Below are positions 25,903 to 36,679 of a stretch of DNA of 64,000 nucleotides, piece by piece. The stretch comes from Halomonas sp. MCCC 1A13316. GTDB taxonomy: Bacteria > Pseudomonadota > Gammaproteobacteria > Pseudomonadales > Halomonadaceae. The notes beneath the pieces are model-generated. The model ran no database searches, was not told the origin of the DNA, and saw only the letters and a list, made by a program, of their open reading frames with translations. Numbering within the stretch: the stretch's first letter is position 1; each line of letters begins with the position of its first letter. Location of the stretch: NCBI RefSeq assembly GCF_014931605.1, contig NZ_CP053382.1:930001-994000 (forward strand). Reading direction: 5' to 3'. The translations under genes were made by a program, and so were the position numbers.

Positions 25903-28308
25903 ATGACTCATTGGACGCTCAGCGACGACCCCCATGCCAGCCGCGAGGCCCACAAGTACGACAAGCCGGCGCCCAGCCGCGAGTACCTATTGGCGCGCCT
26001 GGAGGAGTACGGCAAGCCGATCACGCACGAATCCATGAGCCGCATGCTGGGCCTTGAGGACGAGGAGCTGCAGGAGGCCGTGCGCCGACGCCTGGCGGCC
26101 ATGGAGCGCGACGGGCAGGTGCTGCGCAATCGCGCCGGCGCCTACGCCCTGATCGACAAGCTCGATCTGATCAAGGGCAAGGTGTTGGGGCATCGCGACG
26201 GCTTCGGCTTCGTACTGCGTGAGGACGGCAAGAAGCCCGACCTGGTACTACCGCCGCGCCAGATGCGTCGAGTCTTCCACGGCGACTACGTGCTGGTGCG
26301 CGTCAGCGGCCGTGATCGCCGTGGCCGCGACGAGGCCACCATTGCCGAAGTGCTGGCGCGCAATACCCAGACCATCGTCGGCGTGTTCCGCGAGAACACC
26401 TCCGAGTTCGGCGTGCTGATCCCCGAGAATCCGCGCATCACTCAGGAAGTGATCATTCCCCACAGTGCCTGCGGCGGTGCTCGGGACGGCCAGGTGGTAT
26501 CGGCCCGGATCGTGCAGCAACCCGACACGCGGGTGCAGCCGGTGGGCGAAGTGGTCGAGGTCCTGGGTGAGCGCATGGACCCCGGGATGGAAATCGACAT
26601 CGCCATCCGCAGTTACGAGATTCCGGCCGAGTTCCCCCCCGAGGTGCACGACCAGATCGCCGAGATGTCCGCCGAAGTGGCCGAGCAGGACAAGCAGCAT
26701 CGCATCGACCTTCGCCATATCCCGTTGGTCACCATCGATGACGAAACGGCCAAGGACTTCGATGACGCCGTGTGCGCTTGGAAGACCAAGTCCGGTAGCT
26801 GGAAGCTGATCGTCGCCATCGCCGACGTGTCGCACTATGTGCGTCCGGGCACACCGCTCGACGAGGAGGCGATCCGTCGCGGCAATTCGGTCTACTTCCC
26901 GGGACAGGTGGTGCCGATGCTGCCCGAGCTGCTCTCCAATGGTCTGTGCTCGCTCAACCCGCACGTCGACCGCCTGGCGATGGTCTGCGAGATGAACATC
27001 TCCAAGAGCGGGGTTATCAGCCGCTACCACTTCTATGAGGCGGTGTTCCAGTCGCACGCTCGCCTGACATACAACAAGGTGGCGGCGATCCTCGACGGCG
27101 ACGATGCCGAGGCGGATGCCTTGCGCGAGGAGTACCGCGACCTGACCAAGCCGCTCCAGGGTCTGCACGAGCTCTACCGTGTGCTGCGGCAAGCCCGCGA
27201 AGAGCGCGGCGCCATCGACTTCGAGACCACCGAGACGGCCATACTCTTCAACGAAGAGCGCAAGATCGAGAAGATCGTGCCGCGCAAGCGCAACGATGCC
27301 CACAAGATCATCGAGGAGTGCATGCTGGCGGCCAACGTCGCCACTGCACGCTTTCTCGACAAGCACGATCTGCCGGCGCTTTACCGTATCCACGAACGGC
27401 CCTCGCCGGAACGGCTCGACAAGCTGCGGCTGTTCCTCAATGAGCTGGGCCTGTCGGTCGGCGGTGGCGACGAGCCCACGCCGCAGGACTATCAGGCGCT
27501 GGCCGAGGCGATTCGTGGCCGCCCGGACGCCGACGTGATCCAGACCGTGATGCTGCGCTCCATGAGCCAGGCGGTCTATTCGCCGCAGAACGAGGGGCAC
27601 TTCGGCCTGGCCTATCCGGCCTACGCTCACTTCACCTCGCCGATCCGCCGCTATCCCGACCTGCTGGTGCACCGTGCAATTCGCTCGGTGGTCCGCGGGC
27701 CGCGCCAGACCAATACCGTACTGCGCGCCGAGGGAGCCAAGGTCGATCCGCCGAGCAAGTGGTGCCCCTATACCTTCGAGCAGATGCTCGAGCTCGGCGA
27801 GCACTGCTCGATGACCGAGCGCCGCGCCGACGACGCCACCCGCGACGTCGAAGATTGGCTCAAGTGCGAGTTCATGTCCGACAAGCTCGGCGAGGTCTAT
27901 GAAGGTACCATTGCCTCGGTGACCCAGTTCGGTATCTTCGTGCGCCTCGACGAGGTCTACGTCGAGGGTCTGGTACACGTCACCTCGTTGCCCTCGGATT
28001 ATTACCACTACGAACCCGAGAAGCATCGTCTCAAGGGCGAGCGTACCGGTATGAGTTATCGTCTTGGCGATGGCGTCACGGTGCAAGTGGCACGTGTAGA
28101 CCTGAACGATCGCAAGATCGACTTCGCCCTCGAGGACGACAAGCCGCGACCCAAGCGTGAGCCGCGCAAGCGCCGTGGCGGAGGCGAGGCGTCCTTCACG
28201 CCCAGGCCCGACGCTGGCAAGGCTGCGGCCGACGACAAGGGCGAGCGCGGCAAGGGTAAGGGCGGCAAGCGCCGTCGCGGCCCGCGCAAGCCGAAGGCGC
28301 GCGGCTGA
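25903..28308 (+). CDS. rnr: Ribonuclease R
   Basis: An 801 aa 3'-5' exoribonuclease that degrades structured RNA and takes part in rRNA and tmRNA quality control. Domains in order: an N-terminal winged-helix region, cold-shock domains (GFGFVLREDGKKPDLVLPP near 105), the RNB catalytic domain with IDDETAKDFDDAV (about 278-290, metal-binding aspartates), an S1 domain from about residue 664 (YEGTIASVTQFGIFVRLDE), and a lysine/arginine-rich tail typical of RNase R but not RNase II. AAGGA lies 10 nt before the ATG. The stop overlaps the rlmB ATG by one base (TGATG), so the two form an operon, as in many gammaproteobacteria. Confidence 0.96.
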   Translation: MTHWTLSDDPHASREAHKYDKPAPSREYLLARLEEYGKPITHESMSRMLGLEDEELQEAVRRRLAAMERDGQVLRNRAGAYALIDKLDLIKGKVLGHRDGFGFVLREDGKKPDLVLPPRQMRRVFHGDYVLVRVSGRDRRGRDEATIAEVLARNTQTIVGVFRENTSEFGVLIPENPRITQEVIIPHSACGGARDGQVVSARIVQQPDTRVQPVGEVVEVLGERMDPGMEIDIAIRSYEIPAEFPPEVHDQIAEMSAEVAEQDKQHRIDLRHIPLVTIDDETAKDFDDAVCAWKTKSGSWKLIVAIADVSHYVRPGTPLDEEAIRRGNSVYFPGQVVPMLPELLSNGLCSLNPHVDRLAMVCEMNISKSGVISRYHFYEAVFQSHARLTYNKVAAILDGDDAEADALREEYRDLTKPLQGLHELYRVLRQAREERGAIDFETTETAILFNEERKIEKIVPRKRNDAHKIIEECMLAANVATARFLDKHDLPALYRIHERPSPERLDKLRLFLNELGLSVGGGDEPTPQDYQALAEAIRGRPDADVIQTVMLRSMSQAVYSPQNEGHFGLAYPAYAHFTSPIRRYPDLLVHRAIRSVVRGPRQTNTVLRAEGAKVDPPSKWCPYTFEQMLELGEHCSMTERRADDATRDVEDWLKCEFMSDKLGEVYEGTIASVTQFGIFVRLDEVYVEGLVHVTSLPSDYYHYEPEKHRLKGERTGMSYRLGDGVTVQVARVDLNDRKIDFALEDDKPRPKREPRKRRGGGEASFTPRPDAGKAAADDKGERGKGKGGKRRRGPRKPKARG

Positions 28309-29138
28309 TGGCGAAGGGACGCAAGGGCAGGCAGCGTGATACGGGGAAGGGTGCGGCACGTGGCCCCGCCCTGCCCGGGATCCCGGGCGGGCTCGATGCA
28401 GTATTCGGCGTTCATGCCGTTCGCGCCCTGCTGGAGCGCGGGGACGCCCCGCGTGTGCTGTGGGTGCAGGAGGGGGAGGCGCAGCAACGCTTGGCCGAGA
28501 TGGTCGATCGGGCTCGACAGGGTGGGGCGCGGATCGAGCTGCGCTCGCGTGACGAGCTGGACCGCCTGGCTCGGGAAGCCGCGCACCAGGGTGTCGTCGC
28601 CTTCACTGCGCCGCTGGCCTTCGAAAGCGAAGCCTCGCTGTGGTTCAAGCTGGAAGCCTGGCCCCACGAGGCGCCGCCGTTGCTGCTGGTGCTCGATGGC
28701 GTCACCGACGTGCACAACTTTGGCGCCTGCCTGCGCAGCGCCGATGCCGCTGGTGTGCATGGTGTGATCGTGCCCAAGGACAAGGCGGCACCTCTGAACG
28801 CCACGGTGCGCAAGGTCGCCTGCGGCGCCGCCGAGAGCCTGCCGGTCTACCAAGTGACCAACCTGGCCCGAGCCCTGGCCCGGCTCAAGGAATCCGGCAT
28901 ATGGATTACCGGCACCGCAGGCGAAGCCGAGGCGCAGCTGTTCGATGCCGACTTCTGCGGACCCACTGCGCTGGTGATGGGCGCTGAGGGTAAGGGGATG
29001 CGCCGCCTGACCCGCGAAGCCTGTGACGGCCTGGTCAAGCTGCCCATGGCCGGGAGTGTCTCCAGCCTCAACGTCTCGGTGGCCACCGGCATCTGCCTGT
29101 TCGAGGCGGTACGTCAGCGCCGAGGCGCCGGCGGTTGA
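28308..29138 (+). CDS. rlmB: 23S rRNA (guanosine-2251-2'-O)-methyltransferase RlmB
   Basis: A 276 aa SpoU/TrmD-fold methyltransferase acting on G2251 of the 23S peptidyl-transferase loop. After a basic N-terminal extension comes the substrate-binding domain (GLDAVFGVHAVRALLERG). The three SpoU motifs follow: NFGACLRSADAAGVHGV, LVMGAEGKGMRRL and LPMAGSVSSLNVSVA, the last being the SAM-binding knot. Translationally coupled to rnr. The N-terminal 25 residues are longer than in E. coli RlmB (243 aa), so an internal start is possible, but the TGATG coupling favours this one. Confidence 0.95.
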   Translation: MAKGRKGRQRDTGKGAARGPALPGIPGGLDAVFGVHAVRALLERGDAPRVLWVQEGEAQQRLAEMVDRARQGGARIELRSRDELDRLAREAAHQGVVAFTAPLAFESEASLWFKLEAWPHEAPPLLLVLDGVTDVHNFGACLRSADAAGVHGVIVPKDKAAPLNATVRKVACGAAESLPVYQVTNLARALARLKESGIWITGTAGEAEAQLFDADFCGPTALVMGAEGKGMRRLTREACDGLVKLPMAGSVSSLNVSVATGICLFEAVRQRRGAGG

Positions 29139-29158
29139 GTCGCGAACGCCGCGCTATC

Positions 29159-29187
29159 TTGCAAGTGTCGACGTGGATCACTAGAAT
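29159..29187 (+). promoter_or_regulatory. Promoter of the rpsF operon
   Basis: TTGCAA, a 17-bp spacer and TAGAAT. A leader of about 110 nt follows, with a CGCCCG/CGGGCG hairpin at 29193-29216 before rpsF. Ribosomal protein leaders are often autoregulated; whether this one binds S6:S18 cannot be told by eye. Confidence 0.65.
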
Positions 29188-29300
29188 ACAGGCGCCCGTT
29201 CCTGCGTGAGCGGGCGTAATTATTTGACTATCACCTCCTTGCTTCCCTTGATCGCCAGTTCTGGTTTCACGCGGAAGCTGCCAACCCGAAAGGAGAACCC

Positions 29301-29687
29301 ATGCGTCATTACGAAATCGTGTTCATGGTCCACCCGGACCAGAGCGAGCAAGTGCCGTCCATGGTCGAGCGCTACTCCAGCATCGTCACCGAGAGCGGTG
29401 GCACCGTCCATCGTCTGGAGGACTGGGGCCGCCGTCACCTGGCCTACCCGATCAACAAGATTCACAAGGCTCACTACGTGCTGATGAACGTCGAGTGCGG
29501 CGGCGAGACTCTCGACGAGATCGAGAACATCTTCCGCTTCAACGACGCCATCATTCGCAGCCTGGTGGTGCGCTGCAAGGAAGCCATCACCGAAGCTTCG
29601 CCGATGATGAAGCCGGCAGACGACAAGCGTCCGCGTCGTGAAGAACGGCCGCGCACCGAAGAAACTGAAACTGCCGAAGCCAACTGA
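29301..29687 (+). CDS. rpsF: 30S ribosomal protein S6
   Basis: A 128 aa protein of the 30S platform that binds S18. It has the S6 signature [19 protein letters not shown], then [21 protein letters not shown], and an acidic/basic C-terminal tail as in E. coli, where S6 is glutamylated. AAAGGAG precedes the ATG. First gene of rpsF-rpsR-DUF2232-rplI. Unlike in E. coli, there is no priB between rpsF and rpsR, which is the Pseudomonas-type order. Confidence 0.97.
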   Translation: MRHYEIVFMVHPDQSEQVPSMVERYSSIVTESGGTVHRLEDWGRRHLAYPINKIHKAHYVLMNVECGGETLDEIENIFRFNDAIIRSLVVRCKEAITEASPMMKPADDKRPRREERPRTEETETAEAN

Positions 29688-29715
29688 TCGCTAGCACGTA
29701 CCGAGGAGTCTTTAC

Positions 29716-29943
29716 ATGGCACGCTTTTTCCGCCGTCGCAAGTTCTGCCGTTTCACCGCTGAAGGTGTGAAGCAGATCGACTATAAAGATCTGGACACTC
29801 TGAAGGCCTACATCACCGAAACCGGCAAGATCGTACCCAGCCGCATTACCGGTACCAAGGCCCGTTACCAGCGTCAGCTGGCTACTGCCATCAAGCGCGC
29901 GCGCTACCTGGCTCTGCTGCCCTACACCGACAGCCACCAGTAA
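29716..29943 (+). CDS. rpsR: 30S ribosomal protein S18
   Basis: A 75 aa basic protein with the canonical S18 sequence [20 protein letters not shown] and [20 protein letters not shown]. It pairs with S6 on the 30S platform. It starts 28 bp after rpsF with a GAGGAG-type ribosome site. Length is the standard 75 aa. Confidence 0.98.
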   Translation: MARFFRRRKFCRFTAEGVKQIDYKDLDTLKAYITETGKIVPSRITGTKARYQRQLATAIKRARYLALLPYTDSHQ

Positions 29944-29954
29944 GCCGCGTCTCG

Positions 29955-30809
29955 ATGTTGCCGATTGCCCGATGGTTGATGCGCGGCACGCCATACGCCG
30001 CAGGCGGGGCAGCGTTGGCAGCGATCGTGCCCTGGCTGTTCTGGCTGAGCGGTGCCATCGTTGCCCTGGTCACGCTGCGGCGCGGCCTGTCGCCGGCGCT
30101 GCCGGTACTGGTGGCCGCTGCCATCCCCGCCGGTTGGTGGTGGACCCAGGGCGATGCCATCCCGCTTGCCAGCGTTCTGCTGGTCACGCTGATGGCAGTG
30201 GTTCTGCGCTCACGCATGCGCTGGGGCGAGGCGCTGATCGTCGGCACGCTGGCCACGGCGGCGATGATCCAGCTTGGCATCTTCGTGCCGCCGGGCGGTA
30301 CCGGGCCTCTGCTGGAGCAGCTGCGCCAGGGGTCGGCCGAGATCGACGCGATGCTGACCGAGCTGGCGCGGCAAGGCTTCGATACCGAAGAGCTGGCCAC
30401 GCTGCTGATCGGTGGCATTACCGGTCTGGTCGTGCTGGTCGCCGCCATCGGTTGCCTGGCATTGGCGCGCGCCTGGCAAGCGGGGCTCTACAACCCCGGA
30501 GGCTTTCGCCAGGAGTTCCATGCGCTGCGCCTGGCGCCGCGCGAACTCGGTCTGCTGGTGGTGCTCGGCGTGGTGAGTATGGTGCTGGGCTTGCCGTCGC
30601 TCTCCATGCTGGTCTGGGTGCCGTTGCTGGTAGCCGGCATTGCATTGGTGCATGGCTTCATCGGGATAAAAGGCATGAACGGGCTGTGGCTGATTGCTTT
30701 CTACGTACTGCTGATCACCACCTGGCCCATGATTCTGATAGTGCTGCTGGTGGCCTTCATCGACGTGTTCGTGGATTTCCGCGGCCGTCTGGCCCCTCGC
30801 AGCGACTGA
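29955..30809 (+). CDS. DUF2232 family membrane protein
   Basis: A 284 aa polytopic membrane protein with about eight hydrophobic helices and a cytoplasmic-looking segment in the middle (EQLRQGSAEIDAMLTELARQ). It occupies the slot between rpsR and rplI, where Pseudomonas and relatives carry a DUF2232 (YybS-like) gene. Spacing is 11 bp from rpsR and 15 bp to rplI, so it is part of the ribosomal operon. Function is unknown. The assignment rests on topology and synteny. Confidence 0.82.
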   Translation: MLPIARWLMRGTPYAAGGAALAAIVPWLFWLSGAIVALVTLRRGLSPALPVLVAAAIPAGWWWTQGDAIPLASVLLVTLMAVVLRSRMRWGEALIVGTLATAAMIQLGIFVPPGGTGPLLEQLRQGSAEIDAMLTELARQGFDTEELATLLIGGITGLVVLVAAIGCLALARAWQAGLYNPGGFRQEFHALRLAPRELGLLVVLGVVSMVLGLPSLSMLVWVPLLVAGIALVHGFIGIKGMNGLWLIAFYVLLITTWPMILIVLLVAFIDVFVDFRGRLAPRSD

Positions 30810-30824
30810 CAAGAGGTTAACGAG

Positions 30825-31271
30825 ATGGAAGTCATTCTGCTCGACAACATTGGCAAGCTGGGCGGCCTGGGTGACAAGGTGGCCGTCAAGCCCGGCTATG
30901 GTCGTAACTACCTGGTGCCCTACGGCCTGGCCGTGCCGGCCACCAAGGACAACGTGGAAGCCTTCGAGGCGCAGCGCGCCGAGCTCGAGGCGCAGGCCGC
31001 CGAGCGCAAGGCGATCGCCGAGTCGCGTGCTTCCCAACTGGCCGAAATCGAGCTGTCGCTCGTGGCCAAGGCTGGTGAAGAGGGCAAGCTGTTCGGCTCG
31101 ATCGGTCCGCGTGACTTGGCCGAAGCGCTGGCACAGGCCGGTATCGAAGTCGCCAAGAGCGAAGTTCGCATGCCTGAAGGTCCGATCCGCCAGACCGGCG
31201 AGTACGACATCGACCTGCACTTGCACGCCGAAGTCGTCGCTACCGTGCGTGTGGTCGTAGTCGCCGAGTAA
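30825..31271 (+). CDS. rplI: 50S ribosomal protein L9
   Basis: A 148 aa two-domain protein. The N-terminal rRNA-binding domain is [19 protein letters not shown] followed by [16 protein letters not shown] long alanine/glutamate-rich connecting helix leads to the C-terminal domain ([15 protein letters not shown]). Length equals that of E. coli L9 (149 aa). Last gene of the rpsF operon, followed 28 bp later by a strong terminator. Confidence 0.98.
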   Translation: MEVILLDNIGKLGGLGDKVAVKPGYGRNYLVPYGLAVPATKDNVEAFEAQRAELEAQAAERKAIAESRASQLAEIELSLVAKAGEEGKLFGSIGPRDLAEALAQAGIEVAKSEVRMPEGPIRQTGEYDIDLHLHAEVVATVRVVVVAE

Positions 31272-31299
31272 GCCTCACGACTGACGCAGCAGTAACGCC

Positions 31300-31338
31300 A
31301 AGGGGCGCGGGGGAAATACTCCCCGCGCCCCTTGTTTT
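31300..31338 (+). terminator. Intrinsic terminator after rplI
   Basis: A GC-rich stem AAGGGGCGCGGGG pairing with CCCCGCGCCCCTT across a short loop, followed by a GTTTTT tract. It closes the rpsF operon. Confidence 0.92.
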
Positions 31339-33072
<1,734 letters not shown>

Positions 33073-33126
33073 GTTCAGGACGGCTCGTCAGGACGAGCCA
33101 AGCTCGCATGCTGTTTCGATCCTTTG

Positions 33127-33153
33127 CCGCGACCGGTTTCGGTCGCGGTTTTT
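33127..33153 (+). terminator. Intrinsic terminator after the porin gene
   Basis: Stem CCGCGACCG / CGGTCGCGG with a GTTT loop followed by TTTTT, about 55 bp after the porin stop. Confidence 0.9.
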
Positions 33154-33229
33154 GTCGTTTCGAAAGGTAGGGCGGACCCCGGCCATCGGGTAGAATGGCA
33201 CGGCCCGTTCCCATGAAGGTTGTTGCGCC

Positions 33230-34618
33230 ATGAACGACACGCTCGAGCTCGATAAGGAAACCGCCGCGCTCAAGGTGCCGCCGCACTCGCTCGAGGCCGA
33301 GCAGTCGGTGCTGGGTGGCCTGATGCTCGACAACCAGGCCTGGGACAACGTAGCCGACCGGTTGGTGGCGGACGACTTCTACCGCTACGAGCATCGCCTG
33401 ATCTTCAACGCCATGATCGGCCTCGCCGAAGCGGCCAGGCCGCTCGACGTGGTTACGCTTTCCGAGGCGCTGGAGAGGCGCGACCAGCTCGACACTGTCG
33501 GCGGGCTCGCCTACCTGGCCGAACTGGCGCGTAATACGCCCTCGGCGAGCAACATTCGCGCCTATGCCGACATCGTTCGCGAGCGGGCCACCTTGCGCAA
33601 GCTGATTCGTGCAGCCAGCCAGATCGCCGACGGCGCTTTCAGCCCCCAGGGCCGGCCGGCCGACGAACTGCTCGACGAGGCCGAGCGGCTGGTGTTCCAG
33701 ATCAGCGAGGAGCGGCCCAAGTCGGGTGGCCCCATCGGCATGAGCGAACTGCTGGCCAAGGCGGTCGACCGCATCGACGAGCTGTTCAACATGAAGGGCG
33801 AGATGACGGGGCTCTCCACCGGATTTCGCGACCTCGACGAGATGACCTCGGGCCTGCAGCCCTCGGACCTGGTGATCATCGCGGGACGCCCCTCCATGGG
33901 CAAGACCACCTTCGCCATGAACGTGGTGGAGCATGCAGTGATCTCGAGCGACAAGCCGGTCATGGTGTTCTCCATGGAGATGCCGGCGGATGCGCTGATG
34001 CTGCGTATGCTGTCGTCGCTGGGACGCATCGACCAGACCCGGGTACGCACCGGTCAGCTCGAAGACGAGGATTGGCCGCGGCTGACCTCGGCGGTGAACC
34101 TGCTCAAGGACAAGCAGCTGTTCATCGACGATACCGCGGCGCTGTCGCCCAACGAAATGCGCTCGCGGATGCGACGCCTGGTGCGTGAGCACGGCAACCT
34201 GGCGATGGTGATGATCGATTACCTGCAGCTGATGCAGATCCCCGGTTTCTCCGAGAACCGCACCGGCGAGATCTCGGAGATCTCGCGCTCGCTCAAGGGG
34301 CTGGCCAAGGAGTTCGGCTGTCCGGTAATCGCGCTTTCCCAGCTCAACCGCTCGCTGGAGCAACGCCCCAACAAGCGTCCGGTCATGTCGGATCTGCGCG
34401 AGTCGGGTGCCATCGAGCAGGATGCCGACGTGATCGCCTTCGTCTACCGTGACGAAGTCTACAATCCAGATAACCCGGACAACCAGGGCCTGGCCGAGCT
34501 GATCATCGGCAAGCAGCGTAACGGTCCCATCGGTTCGGTGCACATGGCCTTCATCGGCAAGTACACTCGCTTCGAGGATCTGGCGCCGGACAGCTATGGC
34601 GAGGCGTTTGGCGAATAA
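33230..34618 (+). CDS. dnaB: Replicative DNA helicase DnaB
   Basis: A 462 aa hexameric 5'-3' helicase of the replisome. The N-terminal DnaB_N domain includes PPHSLEAEQSVLGGLMLDN. The RecA-like ATPase has Walker A GRPSMGKTT (219-227), VMIDYLQLM (Walker B) and FSENRTGEISEISRSLKGLAKE. DRESGAIEQDADVI-type residues lie near the C-terminus (LRESGAIEQDADVIAFVYR). AAGG lies upstream of the ATG. It normally follows rplI directly; here the porin gene separates them. Length is typical, and no intein is present. Confidence 0.97.
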   Translation: MNDTLELDKETAALKVPPHSLEAEQSVLGGLMLDNQAWDNVADRLVADDFYRYEHRLIFNAMIGLAEAARPLDVVTLSEALERRDQLDTVGGLAYLAELARNTPSASNIRAYADIVRERATLRKLIRAASQIADGAFSPQGRPADELLDEAERLVFQISEERPKSGGPIGMSELLAKAVDRIDELFNMKGEMTGLSTGFRDLDEMTSGLQPSDLVIIAGRPSMGKTTFAMNVVEHAVISSDKPVMVFSMEMPADALMLRMLSSLGRIDQTRVRTGQLEDEDWPRLTSAVNLLKDKQLFIDDTAALSPNEMRSRMRRLVREHGNLAMVMIDYLQLMQIPGFSENRTGEISEISRSLKGLAKEFGCPVIALSQLNRSLEQRPNKRPVMSDLRESGAIEQDADVIAFVYRDEVYNPDNPDNQGLAELIIGKQRNGPIGSVHMAFIGKYTRFEDLAPDSYGEAFGE

Positions 34619-34631
34619 CTCAAGGCGGCGC

Positions 34632-34659
34632 TTGAGCCTCTCGTGCGGCCCCGTATAAT
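34632..34659 (+). promoter_or_regulatory. Sigma70 promoter of the 97-aa unknown gene
   Basis: TTGAGC, a 16-bp spacer and a perfect TATAAT located 36 bp before the ATG of the small gene at 34695. Confidence 0.65.
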
Positions 34660-34694
34660 GCCGAGCCCCCGACAGACGTTTTCGAGGAGACACC

Positions 34695-34988
34695 ATGGCA
34701 GGCGGATTTCGGCGCGGCAAGCGTCAGCGCACACCAAAACTGGAAGCGCGCGGCGAACTCCAGTCGCTGGAGCGTGAAGGGCCATTCAAGGAGTGGTTGG
34801 GCATGCCGGATCTCTATCGCTTCCAACTGATCGTCGACGGCGAAGCCTACAGCTACCAGACTGAGGATGCCGAACTCGCCGTGACAGTCGGCGACCGGGT
34901 GGTGTTCCGCTACAAGGAGACCAAGGCGGGCAAGTGGGTCGACCGCAACTCGCTGGCCAAGGCGATCGATCCCTCCGACTATCAATAG
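34695..34988 (+). CDS. Small conserved-looking protein of unknown function (97 aa)
   Basis: A soluble 97 aa protein with no signal peptide. It has a basic start (GGFRRGKRQRTPKLEARGEL), a middle part with alternating strands (YRFQLIVDGEAYSYQTED, VGDRVVFRYKETKAGKWVD) and a short helix at the end. The beta-rich pattern with a basic tail could be a small OB- or SH3-like fold, but I do not recognise the family. It has its own promoter (TTGAGC-16-TATAAT) and a GAGGAG ribosome site, so it is very likely a real gene. Confidence 0.75.
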   Translation: MAGGFRRGKRQRTPKLEARGELQSLEREGPFKEWLGMPDLYRFQLIVDGEAYSYQTEDAELAVTVGDRVVFRYKETKAGKWVDRNSLAKAIDPSDYQ

Positions 34989-35146
34989 TCCTGGTTGCAA
35001 ACAGTGTTCGGGAACCTTCCCGTCTCCGGTGTTGTCATAGGTTGAATATGCCAGCGTCATGTAGATTACATCGGGCACAGTCATGCTGTGCCCGATGCAT
35101 ATCCAGCCGGCATCAACGACACGTCATCCTAGACATGGAGGGAACC

Positions 35147-35449
35147 ATGGAATTCGAACAACTGAAGAGTTTCGTTAACCGACACGACAATTTCGAAGTG
35201 CGAGTCATCACCCATTCCGGTAGCCGCTGCTACCAGGTGGAACTGGAAGATATGGAGGGAGGTCGCCATCTCCTGACCCAGCGCGGCAAGCCGACGGTGT
35301 TCCGTTCGTTGGAGGATGTCTATCTCGAGTTGCAGCGCGCTGGCATTCATCGCGCCTTTCTGGTTCAGCACGTACCGCAGGATGAGGTGATCGGCCGCCA
35401 GGCCCACTACCACGATCCGCTGACGTCCCGCATGCCACTGGTATTCTAG
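35147..35449 (+). CDS. Small DUF6482-like protein
   Basis: A 100 aa cytoplasmic protein, MEFEQLKSFVNRHDNFEVRV, with a beta-alpha pattern, and a conserved-looking ending RQAHYHDPLTSRMPLVF. It resembles the DUF6482 group found in Pseudomonas and Halomonas; I am fairly but not fully sure. ATG 35147 follows GGAGGGAACC; an ATG four codons upstream (35135) is also possible. Function is unknown. It is isolated by about 150 bp on each side. Confidence 0.72.
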   Translation: MEFEQLKSFVNRHDNFEVRVITHSGSRCYQVELEDMEGGRHLLTQRGKPTVFRSLEDVYLELQRAGIHRAFLVQHVPQDEVIGRQAHYHDPLTSRMPLVF

Positions 35450-35496
35450 GTTAGCGGCGACCCGGACAAGCCGTCCCGGGCCTACCTTGATCCAAG

Positions 35497-35522
35497 TTAT
35501 ACAAATTGCTTTCATAGTATAA
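35497..35522. promoter_or_regulatory. Inverted repeat TTATAC-N14-GTATAA upstream of hemH
   Basis: Perfect 6-bp arms in an AT-rich island 68 bp before the hemH ATG. The right arm overlaps a -10-like TATAAC. It may be an operator or part of the promoter; the regulator is unknown. Confidence 0.4.
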
Positions 35523-35589
35523 CTTCATGCCGCGCAAGCTCCTCGCCTGATACAATAGTCGCTCCTTTTTTCCATGAGGAGCGCAGCGC

Positions 35590-36663
35590 ATGTCCACATC
35601 GCAAGTGGAGCCGGAAACGATGGAGCGGGAGCGTCCTGCCCATGCTCCAGCGGATCATCCCTCGGTGGCAAAGCCTAAGGTAGGCGTCGTGCTGGCCAAT
35701 CTGGGCACGCCGGACGCTACCGATTACTGGTCGATGCGGCGCTATCTCAGCGAGTTTCTCTCTGACAAGCGGGTGGTCGACTATCCCAGCTGGAAGTGGC
35801 AGCCGCTGCTGCAACTGGTCATCCTCAGCCGGCGTCCGTTCAAATCCGGCGAGGCCTACCGCAGTATCTGGAACAGCGAGAAGAACGAGAGTCCGCTGCT
35901 GACCTTCACCCGCGAGCAGGCCCGTAAGGTGGCGGAGGGGCTCCGTTCGCGCCACGGCGACCGGGTGAGGGTCGACTTCTGCATGCGCTACGGCAATCCT
36001 TCCACCGACAGCGTGCTGCGTCGGCTGCAAGCCGAGGGCTGCGAACGCATCCTGTTTTTCCCACTCTATCCGCAGTATGCCTCTCCCACCACCGCGACGG
36101 CCAACGACCACGCCTTTCGCACGCTGATGAAACTCAAATGGCAGCCGGCCATTCGCACCGTGCCGGCCTACTTCGCGCATCCTGCCTACCTCGAGGCCTT
36201 GGCCAACTCGGTACGCGAGGTGTACGCCGCCGCGGAAACACCGCCGGAGGTACTGGTGGCTTCCTACCACGGCGTACCCAAGCGTTTCCTCATGGAAGGC
36301 GATCCCTACCATTGCCAGTGCCAGAAGACCACGCGACTGCTGCGCGAGCAGCTGGGCTGGCCCGAGGGCGCCATTCAGACCGCCTTCCAGTCGCAGTTCG
36401 GCCCGGAAGAGTGGGTCGGGCCGCCGACCGTGGATCACGTGGCGGAGCTGGCGCGCCAAGGCAAAAAGCATATTGCGGTAATCTCGCCGGCGTTCTCCTC
36501 CGACTGCGTGGAGACTCTGGAGGAGATCAACGAGGAGATCCGCGACAGCTTCCTGGCGGCCGGTGGCGAGCGCTTCACCTACGTTCCCTGCCTCAACGAC
36601 CGCGACGATCATGTCGCCGCGCTGATGGAAATCGCCGAGAACGAGCTGGCCGGCTGGCTGTAG
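35590..36663 (+). CDS. hemH: Ferrochelatase
   Basis: A 357 aa enzyme inserting Fe2+ into protoporphyrin IX, the last step of heme b synthesis, at the inner face of the membrane. Family landmarks: VGVVLANLGTPDATD (residue 28 onward), RYGNPS, FPLYPQYASPTTA, LVASYHGVPKRF (H227, the metal/porphyrin histidine) and ISPAFSSDCVETLEEI with the catalytic glutamate. An N-terminal extension of about 25 residues (SQVEPETMERERPAHAPADH) is not conserved. GAGGAG precedes the ATG. It is convergent with the mrpG gene 16 bp away. Heme supply fits with the two oxidases in the window. Confidence 0.96.
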   Translation: MSTSQVEPETMERERPAHAPADHPSVAKPKVGVVLANLGTPDATDYWSMRRYLSEFLSDKRVVDYPSWKWQPLLQLVILSRRPFKSGEAYRSIWNSEKNESPLLTFTREQARKVAEGLRSRHGDRVRVDFCMRYGNPSTDSVLRRLQAEGCERILFFPLYPQYASPTTATANDHAFRTLMKLKWQPAIRTVPAYFAHPAYLEALANSVREVYAAAETPPEVLVASYHGVPKRFLMEGDPYHCQCQKTTRLLREQLGWPEGAIQTAFQSQFGPEEWVGPPTVDHVAELARQGKKHIAVISPAFSSDCVETLEEINEEIRDSFLAAGGERFTYVPCLNDRDDHVAALMEIAENELAGWL

Positions 36664-36679
36664 CCCGCCAGCCCGTTAC

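Noticed and set aside
26248..28359. 703-codon open frame antisense to rnr
   Set aside because: A shadow of a GC-rich gene: rnr on the plus strand has full RNase R domains and the antisense translation shows no family features.
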